From the NCBI GenBank assembly GCA_903822375.1, contig CAIJOU010000886.1, positions 1 through 22,062 of the forward strand: a stretch of DNA of 22,062 nt, in the 5' to 3' direction. A program made the translations under genes and the position numbers. Shown here piece by piece: positions 13,614 through 19,878 of the stretch (positions are counted from its first letter, which is position 1; each line of letters starts with the position of its first letter). The notes under the pieces are model-generated. The model did not search any database. It was not told the origin of the DNA and worked only from the letters and a program-made list of their open reading frames with translations. This DNA is from Candidatus Hydrogenedentota bacterium. GTDB taxonomy: Bacteria; Hydrogenedentota; Hydrogenedentia; Hydrogenedentales; CAITNO01.

Positions 13614-14504
13614 ATGCGGAAGAACGGGTTCACGCTGATCGAGCTGCTGGTGGTTATTGCGATTATCGGGATTCTGGCTGCCATACTGCTGCCCGCCCTT
13701 GCCCGGGCCCGGGAGGCCGCGCGGCGCGCCTCCTGCCAGAACAACCTGAAGCAGATGGGTCTCTCCTTCAAGATGTACGCCAATGAGCACCAGGGCGAGT
13801 TCCCATCGTTGAAGATTACGGGCAGCATGAAGGGGCCCTGCACGACTTGGAACAGCAGTGACCTGTGCTTCGACGGACAGCAGGTCTATCCGGAGTACAT
13901 GACCGACCTGCATGTCACCATATGCCCCTCCGATCCCGACGGCGCGACCCTGTTCCAAAAACAGTTGTACACGTACAGCAACGGCGTTTTGGACCTATGC
14001 GGACTGACCGCCTTCTCCTATGTTTACACCGGCTGGGCACTCCGGCCGGAAGACTATCTTATCGGAACGGGGGGCGGCGACAACGCAATGAACCCCCAGA
14101 TGGGTGTTGACCTTTCCGCGGCCATGGCGGGCATGCTGGCACGCCTTCTCCTGGGATCGTCTCCCGGGAGACCCGAGTTCTGCAAGGACACGCCCGTATA
14201 CGAGCACGAGACCCGCGGGCCCGTGAGTATCCCCCGTTTTCGCGAGGGGGTGGAGCGTTTCTTCATAACCGATATCAACAATCCGGCCGAGAGCGCCCTT
14301 GCCCAGTCCGATCTTGTGGTCTCATACGACCATATTGGCCCGCCCCTCTCCAAGGGCGGATGGAACACCTACAATCATGTGCCCGGCGGCTGCAACGTGC
14401 TGTACATGGACGGGCACTGCACCTTTGTGCGCTATCCGGACAAGTATCCCGCCAGCCGCGCCTGGGCCGCCGTCGCCACGATGCTGGCCAATTCAAGCGG
14501 ATGA
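13614..14504 (+). CDS. Type IV prepilin-like exported protein with near H-X9-DG tail
   Basis: 296 residues. I chose the ATG at 13614 because it gives a canonical prepilin leader, MRKNG|FTLIELLVVIAIIGI, with cleavage after G5 and the conserved Glu at mature position 5 (E10); GGGGGTG lies just upstream. The hydrophobic helix runs to about residue 30, followed by RAREAARRASCQNNLKQMG, typical of the DUF1559/H-X9-DG group expanded in Planctomycetota, Lentisphaerota and Verrucomicrobiota. The C-terminal signature is HVPGGCNVLYMDGH (255-268), where ten rather than nine residues separate His and Asp-Gly. The middle part (70-250) is a globular domain with several Cys (C76, C85, C104, C129). Such proteins are thought to be pseudopilin-like surface or secretion components; their real function is unknown. 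The gene overlaps the next one by four bases. Confidence 0.9.
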   Translation: MRKNGFTLIELLVVIAIIGILAAILLPALARAREAARRASCQNNLKQMGLSFKMYANEHQGEFPSLKITGSMKGPCTTWNSSDLCFDGQQVYPEYMTDLHVTICPSDPDGATLFQKQLYTYSNGVLDLCGLTAFSYVYTGWALRPEDYLIGTGGGDNAMNPQMGVDLSAAMAGMLARLLLGSSPGRPEFCKDTPVYEHETRGPVSIPRFREGVERFFITDINNPAESALAQSDLVVSYDHIGPPLSKGGWNTYNHVPGGCNVLYMDGHCTFVRYPDKYPASRAWAAVATMLANSSG

Positions 14505-15385
14505 TGGGGATAAGCACCGCAGGGTTGCGACTCCGGGGCGCAATCGTTCTTTCGATCCCTGTCTGTTGCATGGCGGTGTTTCTGCTGGCCGCCGCCGTTC
14601 CGGTGTCCCGCGCAGCGGAGCAGCAGCAAAACGGTGCCGGGGATGCCGGCACTGCAACGGCCGCACTTCCGCCCGGTATCCAGTGTGAAGGCGAATACGG
14701 GGCGCATCTCCAGGGGGTGGCCACGAACCACAAGGATGCGCTGTTCTGGAGTTTCACCCTGACACTGGTCAAGACTGATCTGACCGGCAAGGTGCAGGCC
14801 ACCGCCAAAACCGTGTATCACCTGGGCGACCTGACCTGTGCGGACGGCAGGGTGTATGCGGCCGCCTGCACATCCTGGGACAAGCCCAGCAACAATTCCA
14901 AAGTCTACGTGTACGACGCGAATGACCTGAAACTGCTGGACAAGAAACCGGTGCCCGAAGCGACTTACGGCGCCGGCGGCATCGAGTATTATGACGGGCG
15001 ATTCTATATCGTGGGCGGTGCGGACCCGAAGGCGGAAGAGAACTTTATCTACGTGTACGACAAGGATTTTAAGTATGTGGCAACGCACACCATTCCGAGC
15101 GGCCACACGGAGCTTGGCGTGCAGACGATTTCCCGTCATGGGGGCTTCTTCTGGCTGGGGTGCTACGGCAACATCCTGCTCAAACTCGATGATTCGCTGA
15201 ACATTGCCGGCCGGTATGCGTTTGACTCTGGATACGGCATGAAACTGTGGCAGGGGAACGATGTTCTGGTGGGGCAGTCGCTCTCCCGGGATGAGGGCAA
15301 TTCGAAACGGTGGCGGGGCGCGGTTCGGCTGGCCCATGTTGATGAGGGCCAGGGCCTGGTCTTCAACGGGGACGCAAAGCAATAG
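14501..15385 (+). CDS. Exported protein of unknown function, probable beta-propeller
   Basis: 294 residues. The ATG at 14501 overlaps the prepilin stop in an ATGA, which points to coupled translation; a second ATG follows at 14504. The frame is also open upstream inside the prepilin gene, but those codons are a shadow. Residues 1-38 form a signal peptide (GAIVLSIPVCCMAVFLLAAA, ending VSRAAE). The mature part repeats a short pattern of strand plus a named element: DGRVYAA, KVYVYDANDLKLLDKKPVP, DGRFYIVGG, FIYVYDKDFKYVATHTIPSG, GFFWLGCYGNILLKLDDSLN. This is typical of four to six propeller blades. No catalytic residues or metal motif are recognised. The close link to the prepilin gene suggests they act together at the cell surface, perhaps in binding. 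It converges with the MGH1-type gene, with 18 bases between stops. Confidence 0.78.
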   Translation: MMGISTAGLRLRGAIVLSIPVCCMAVFLLAAAVPVSRAAEQQQNGAGDAGTATAALPPGIQCEGEYGAHLQGVATNHKDALFWSFTLTLVKTDLTGKVQATAKTVYHLGDLTCADGRVYAAACTSWDKPSNNSKVYVYDANDLKLLDKKPVPEATYGAGGIEYYDGRFYIVGGADPKAEENFIYVYDKDFKYVATHTIPSGHTELGVQTISRHGGFFWLGCYGNILLKLDDSLNIAGRYAFDSGYGMKLWQGNDVLVGQSLSRDEGNSKRWRGAVRLAHVDEGQGLVFNGDAKQ

Positions 15386-15403
15386 GCTGCAGCGGGGCCT
15401 GAT

Positions 15404-16753
15404 CTACACCTTCAGTTTCAGGTGGTGATCTTTGCACAGCCCGTCGAGCATCATGGCAATTACCGTGCAGGTCATGCCGAGGTATTCCACGCCAAGCTTC
15501 TTTCCGGTCATAGAATCGTAGTGTTCGCTGATGCCGTTGGTCATGGCGTTTGCGACGGTCTTGTCGCTGATGGCGGCGGCGAGTTCCCTGTGTCCATAGG
15601 CTGCTAGGCCGCAGGCGATTTGGTAGTTGGTGGCGGGCCACACGTCGCCGCGCCAGAACCCGTCCGATTTCCAGCGCTTGTCGCTGCGGTCGACGGTGCA
15701 TACGGGGAGCGGCGTCTGCCAGTTGGGTCCGGCGAGCACGCCGGCCATGCGTTTCGCCATTTCGGGCGTGGGTACGCCGGCGGTGAGCCCCATCCAACTG
15801 CCGACGGTGGCCACGGGCACCTTCTCCAATGTGTCTCGCTTTACCGACAGGAAAGTGCCGGTCGCTTCGTCCCACATGTTTGCGCGCATCGCGGCCACGG
15901 CCTTGTCGATGCGGGCCCTGCGCCGGTCGGCCATGGCGGCGTCGCCCATGATCTCCGCCAGCGTGACGAGGCTGCGCTCGCCCATGACGAGATAGGCCGT
16001 GTTGCCGGCCGCGCAGATGTCACCGTACCATGCGCCTTCTTTGTCGCCCTTGCGCGTGGGGTGCGGGGTCAGTTTCAGATCGTCCAGATTGCACTCGAAA
16101 TCGAAGGTTTCAAAGCGGCCGTGCTGCACGTCGCCGCTGTAGGAACCGACGGCGATCAGGCCGACATTGGTGACGTCCCGTTCGCGCCAGTACCATTCGT
16201 GAAAGCGCTCCAGGGGTTCGAGCGCCTCCCTGAGCAACTGTTTGTCGCCGTTGCGGCGATAGACCCGTTCCAGGCCCCAGGCCAGAATGGGAATCTGGGA
16301 GTAGGCGGGGAACTTGTCCCAATCGTCCTTGCCGGGCACAATCATGCAGGGAATCATGTCGTGGGCGTACTCGGGTGTTCTTTCGTTCCAGCGGGGCTGG
16401 AAATCCCAGTAGTTCTGAAACACATCGCGGATGATCTGTTCCTTGCCGGGAAGAATGGCGAGAAGATCGACGACGAACATGGTGTCCCAGATCCACTGCC
16501 CGCGATAGCCGCCGCCCGGCGCGATCCAATTGTGCTTCATGGGCGCCTCGGCGGGAAACACCTTGCCCAGCACGCACTTGTCATAGACCGTTTCCAGGAG
16601 GTCCATCACGGCTTTGTCGTCCGATTCAAACAAAGCCCGGATGTCTTTCGTGTCCTTGTCAGTGCCAACGGCATGGGTGCATGATGCGGACAGCAGGGCC
16701 GAAGCCCCAAGCAGGCCGGAGCCTGCGGTCTTGAGAAAGTCGCGTCTTTGCAT
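15404..16753 (-). CDS. Tat-exported (alpha/alpha)6-barrel glycosidase, GH63/MGH1-like
   Basis: 449 residues. The ATG at 16753 is 10 bases after AAGGA and begins a twin-arginine signal (MQRRDFLKTAGSGLLGASA). SASC at 25-28 could be a lipid attachment site, though its -3 residue is not typical. The catalytic domain shows signatures of the trehalase/GH63/mannosylglycerate-hydrolase clan: GYRGQWIWDTMFVVDLLA, AYSQIPILAWGLERVYRRNGD, FHEWYWRERD and FWRGDVWPATNYQIACGL. The WDTMF aspartate and the late GISEHYDSMTGKKLG glutamate are plausible catalytic residues. These enzymes hydrolyse terminal alpha-glycosidic bonds such as alpha-glucosides; the exact substrate cannot be read. Export suggests periplasmic action on oligosaccharides released by the GH78/GH28 enzymes or on a host/plant glycan. 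Confidence 0.82.
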   Translation of the reverse strand: MQRRDFLKTAGSGLLGASALLSASCTHAVGTDKDTKDIRALFESDDKAVMDLLETVYDKCVLGKVFPAEAPMKHNWIAPGGGYRGQWIWDTMFVVDLLAILPGKEQIIRDVFQNYWDFQPRWNERTPEYAHDMIPCMIVPGKDDWDKFPAYSQIPILAWGLERVYRRNGDKQLLREALEPLERFHEWYWRERDVTNVGLIAVGSYSGDVQHGRFETFDFECNLDDLKLTPHPTRKGDKEGAWYGDICAAGNTAYLVMGERSLVTLAEIMGDAAMADRRRARIDKAVAAMRANMWDEATGTFLSVKRDTLEKVPVATVGSWMGLTAGVPTPEMAKRMAGVLAGPNWQTPLPVCTVDRSDKRWKSDGFWRGDVWPATNYQIACGLAAYGHRELAAAISDKTVANAMTNGISEHYDSMTGKKLGVEYLGMTCTVIAMMLDGLCKDHHLKLKV

Positions 16754-17045
16754 GGGGTCTTTTCCTTTTGCGTGTGCTGTCTTCGCGGGGCGAATGGGAG
16801 TGAAATTATACCGGTCGCCTTATCGAGGCTGGTAGGCGACGGATGCGCAGGTGTGGAGGACGCCCGATACATTCTTGAAATATGGCGGGGGACGCCGTTC
16901 CGGGCCCCCCTTCAAAGGGGGATTTCTTGCGCGCTTCGTCGTTCATGCATATCAGACAGGCTTCTCGCGCATTGGACGCAATCGTGCGGGTGAACCCCGC
17001 ACGTCAAACGGGTATGATGTTCATGTGACAGGAAAGACGTGAACA
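16754..17045. other. Divergent intergenic region between GH63-like and phosphoesterase genes
   Basis: This 292-base spacer has no convincing ORF. Minus strand: a perfect TATAAT at 16805-16810, about 52 bases before the ATG at 16753, without a clear -35. Over the expected -35 place lies an exact inverted repeat, gtcgcct (16814-16820) with aggcgac (16834-16840). Plus strand: TATGAT at 17013-17018 with only a poor -35. An 8-bp hairpin, cgtgcggg (16983-16990) with cccgcacg (16996-17003), overlaps that -35 region. A separate palindrome is at 16906-16921. Confidence 0.5.
16906..16921. repeat. Short extragenic palindrome ccccctt/aaggggg
   Basis: A perfect 7-bp stem with a 2-base centre (ca). The surrounding text, cccccttcaaagggggattt, is a widely met type of extragenic palindrome in unrelated bacteria. 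It sits centrally in the spacer, away from predicted promoters, so an operator role is less likely than a repeat remnant. Confidence 0.45.
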
Positions 17046-18014
17046 ATGATTCCTCTGACCCGAAGAGCATTCTTGAAAACCTCTGTGGCGTGCGCCGGAT
17101 TGGTCCTCATGGGAACCGCTGCGCCGTCCGGCGGCGCACGGCTCACCATAGGGCATCCCAAACGCTTTCGCATACTCCAACTGACGGACCTTCACTTCTT
17201 CTCCCATGAGAAGGAGGTGCGGGACGCCTTTAACGTGCGCGCCGTGGAGAACATGCACAAGCTGGTGAAAGAGACAAAGCCGGACCTGGTGATAGTCACC
17301 GGCGATGTGTGGTCCGAAAATCCCGGGGGAGAGGGGGAGGCGCGCATGCGCTACGCCATCGGCCACTTCGAGTCGCTCGGCGTGCCCTGGGCCTTCACGT
17401 GGGGTAACCACGATCAGGTGTCGGACTACCCGGTTGCCCATGAGGCGTTGGCCGCCGCCAGGCACTCGCTGTACCGCGGCACCGACTCGGACGGGAACTA
17501 CGTGATTAACATCGAGGACGCGAGCCGCAAGCGTGTCTGGCAGATTGTGTGTCTCAACACCCATCGCGACGGTCTTCAACAACCCCAGCGGCAGTGGATG
17601 CAGGAACTGGTCAAAGCGGACCCGGAACCCGTGCCGCGCTTCGCCTTTTTCCACATCCCGCTGAAACAGTATGACGATATCTGGAAGAACGGCACGGCTC
17701 TCGGGATGAAGGGCGAGGACGTCTGCATGGAGAAGGAGGACGGCTCCTCGCTCGCCGTGCTGAAGGCAGCCGGTGTGCGGGCCTGCTTCTGCGGCCATGA
17801 TCACCAAAACGACTATTCCGGCATGTCCGACGGTGTCGAGCTGGTCTACGGCCGGGTCAGCCGTGCCGGCGGGTACGGCGCCGACATTTTTCCGAAGGGG
17901 GGCAAACTGATCACGGTGAACTGCCGTACGGGCCGTTATGAATGGGTATCCGTCACGCCGGACGGCAAGCGCTGGCACCCGAAGCCCGGCGAGCACCGGG
18001 AAATCCCGAACTAG
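17046..18014 (+). CDS. Tat-exported calcineurin-like metallophosphoesterase
   Basis: 322 residues. The N-terminus is a twin-arginine signal (TRRAFLKTSVACAGLVLMG), which supports the ATG at 17046; an AGGA lies rather far upstream (12 bases). All metallophosphoesterase motifs are present and in order: TDLHF (D48, H50), GDVW (D87), GNHD (N121, H122), FFHIPL (H203) and GHDH (H251, H253), so a two-metal site is complete. The protein resembles the Dcr2/purple-acid-phosphatase-like group of exported phosphoesterases. It should hydrolyse phosphate mono- or diesters in the periplasm; the substrate is unknown. It is followed after 29 bases by a short ORF with a strong ribosome binding site and could share its transcript. 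Confidence 0.9.
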   Translation: MIPLTRRAFLKTSVACAGLVLMGTAAPSGGARLTIGHPKRFRILQLTDLHFFSHEKEVRDAFNVRAVENMHKLVKETKPDLVIVTGDVWSENPGGEGEARMRYAIGHFESLGVPWAFTWGNHDQVSDYPVAHEALAAARHSLYRGTDSDGNYVINIEDASRKRVWQIVCLNTHRDGLQQPQRQWMQELVKADPEPVPRFAFFHIPLKQYDDIWKNGTALGMKGEDVCMEKEDGSSLAVLKAAGVRACFCGHDHQNDYSGMSDGVELVYGRVSRAGGYGADIFPKGGKLITVNCRTGRYEWVSVTPDGKRWHPKPGEHREIPN

Positions 18015-18043
18015 ACGTCTCAAGACGAAAAGGAGTACCAGAA

Positions 18044-18172
18044 ATGAAACACATTCGCACCACAAGCAAACAGCATCGAATTCCCGTGCCTGCCGCCTCC
18101 AACTTCGCAGTTCTGCTGAATTTCTTTATCAACATCAACCGGCAGATTATCGATTTCATTTTCAAATTCTAG
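18044..18172 (+). CDS. Small ORF, 42 residues, unknown function
   Basis: An AAAAGGAG box lies 8 bases before the ATG, one of the best ribosome binding sites in the window. The product begins with a basic, polar half (MKHIRTTSKQHRIPVPAA) and ends with a hydrophobic, aromatic half (SNFAVLLNFFININRQI, then IDFIFKF). It is not a clean transmembrane helix because Asn, Arg, Gln and Asp interrupt it; an amphipathic membrane-binding peptide is possible. Base use is clearly more AT-rich than in the neighbours. It is downstream of the phosphoesterase and 41 bases from the convergent FAD gene. I recognise no family. It may be a real small protein, or chance. Confidence 0.5.
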   Translation: MKHIRTTSKQHRIPVPAASNFAVLLNFFININRQIIDFIFKF

Positions 18173-18213
18173 CAGGCGGAAGGCCCGAACGCAGCCGGTC
18201 TTGGGCGCGCATG

Positions 18214-19854
18214 TCACTGCAGGCGTTGTCCGTCCGCCTTGAGACGGTCCCGCAGTGTCGCATAGTCAATGTCCTGTACGGGGCACTTCTGGTCCATGCT
18301 CTGGACTGCGGCCGTGGCGGCGCTTTGTCCCAGGATCATGAACACGGGCTCCATGCGCATGGAGCCGAACGCGATGTGTGAGCTGGACACGCAGACCGGC
18401 ACGAGCAGGTTCCCGCATTCCGCCTTTCGGGGAACCAGCGCCCCATAGGCCACGCAATAGGGTTTCTTGGGGGACACCCCGATGTCGCCCTCGTTCTGCA
18501 CGTATCCTTCGGGTGTGACATAGCGCTGCACGTTGTGCGAGTCCATGGCGTAAGAACCCATGCCCACGGGGTTGGGCACTTCGCGCTTGCCGAGGACGTC
18601 CTGTTCGGTCATCACATACTCGCCCAGCATGCGGCGGGCCTCCCGCACGTAAATCTGGTACGGCCAGTGGCCGTTGTCGGCGAACTCGTCTCCCGACAAG
18701 CCCCACTGGCTCATGCGGGTGCGGACATCCTCCGGCACACGCGGGTCATTCGCGAGAAAGTACATCAGTCCCTTCTGGTAACGCTGGTGTTCCTGAAGAA
18801 TCTCACGGCGGCGCGCATAGGAGCCCTCCGGATAGTCGTAGTTCATCCCTATGTTGTCCGTGCTGAAGGGGCCGTGGTTGTTGGTGTCCGTTTTTCGGTT
18901 GGGAATGGGGTCAAACTTCTCGAACACTTCGCGCCAGCCCGCATCCAGAACGCGGAGCAGCAATGCGTACTGTCCGGGATCGTAACCGTCCGGCTTCGGA
19001 AAGGGGATGCGGTTGTCTGGGCAGTCGGTCAGGCACATGCGGTAACAGTAGGCCTGTATCCGGCGGTCACCCTCGCCCTTCTTGCCCGGGTCTTCCGGCG
19101 AGATTTTGGGCAGCAGTCCGCTGGACGGATCGCCCGGCGTGACATGGGGGGATAGCTGCATGGTGCCAAAGTGGTGCTTGTGCTGCAGCACACCGGTCTG
19201 GACGCCGTTCCACTGCTCTCCGTACTCGCTGCCGGCTTCACGGCCAACGCGGTAACGGACGCCGGCCGCGGCCATAAGGTCGCCCTCGTAGGTTGCATCG
19301 ATGAAGACCCTGCCCCGGTATTCAACGCCGCTGAGCGTGGTAAACGAAGCGATGGCGGCCCCTTCCTTCTTGACGCCGCCGTCACGGTTCAGCCATTCAT
19401 TCCGATAGACGGGGATGTGGTGCTCCGCCACAAGTTCCTCGAATACCTGCTCGGCGACATGGGGTTCAAAAATCCACATCGTGCGCGCGTCTTTGTCCAT
19501 CGCCGGCGTGTCCTGTCCGCGGTCGCCGTATTCCTCCCGCTTCTGCCATTTCCAGGCTTCCGGCGTGTCGTAATGGCGCCAGACGCGGTGGTAAAACTCG
19601 CGCGCAATGCCCCCGATAACCTCTTTCCTGCCGGTGTCGGTCCAGCCCAGTCCGCCGGAAGACAGCCCGCCCAGATGACGATCGGGGGACACGACAACAA
19701 CCGACTTGCCCATGCGCTGCGTCTGGACGGCCGCGGCAACAGCCGCGGAGGTCCCACCGTACACGACAACGTCGGCTTCCCGGACAACGGGAACACTACC
19801 GGCCGCATCCGACTGACTCAATACCGCAGCCATAAAGCAGACAACTGACAGCAT
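18214..19854 (-). CDS. Exported FAD-dependent oxidoreductase (FAD_oxidored, PF12831-like)
   Basis: 546 residues. The ATG at 19854 follows a GGGAG box and begins a signal peptide (LSVVCFMAAVLSQSDAAG). The FAD-binding Rossmann start is ADVVVYGGTSAAVAAAVQ (27-44), a variant of GxGxxG, with the second part SVVVVSPDRHLGGLSSGGLG and WTDTG (to 75). GRVFIDATYEGDLMAAAGV (181-199) and YRVGREA are strong signatures of this family, and the C-terminus has the FAD-contact type stretch VCVSSSHIAFGSMRMEPVFM followed by ILGQSAATAAVQ. Homologues occur with polysaccharide-use genes in Bacteroidota and Planctomycetota-type genomes, but the substrate oxidised is unknown. The gene starts 24 bases after the HzsA-related stop, so the two are probably co-transcribed. 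Confidence 0.88.
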   Translation of the reverse strand: MLSVVCFMAAVLSQSDAAGSVPVVREADVVVYGGTSAAVAAAVQTQRMGKSVVVVSPDRHLGGLSSGGLGWTDTGRKEVIGGIAREFYHRVWRHYDTPEAWKWQKREEYGDRGQDTPAMDKDARTMWIFEPHVAEQVFEELVAEHHIPVYRNEWLNRDGGVKKEGAAIASFTTLSGVEYRGRVFIDATYEGDLMAAAGVRYRVGREAGSEYGEQWNGVQTGVLQHKHHFGTMQLSPHVTPGDPSSGLLPKISPEDPGKKGEGDRRIQAYCYRMCLTDCPDNRIPFPKPDGYDPGQYALLLRVLDAGWREVFEKFDPIPNRKTDTNNHGPFSTDNIGMNYDYPEGSYARRREILQEHQRYQKGLMYFLANDPRVPEDVRTRMSQWGLSGDEFADNGHWPYQIYVREARRMLGEYVMTEQDVLGKREVPNPVGMGSYAMDSHNVQRYVTPEGYVQNEGDIGVSPKKPYCVAYGALVPRKAECGNLLVPVCVSSSHIAFGSMRMEPVFMILGQSAATAAVQSMDQKCPVQDIDYATLRDRLKADGQRLQ

Positions 19855-19878
19855 GCATTTGCTCCCTGGAAATGGGGC

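Noticed and set aside
15620..16684. 354-codon plus-strand frame opposite the GH63-like gene
   Set aside because: The minus-strand product has Tat signal and glycosidase motifs; the opposite frame has none.
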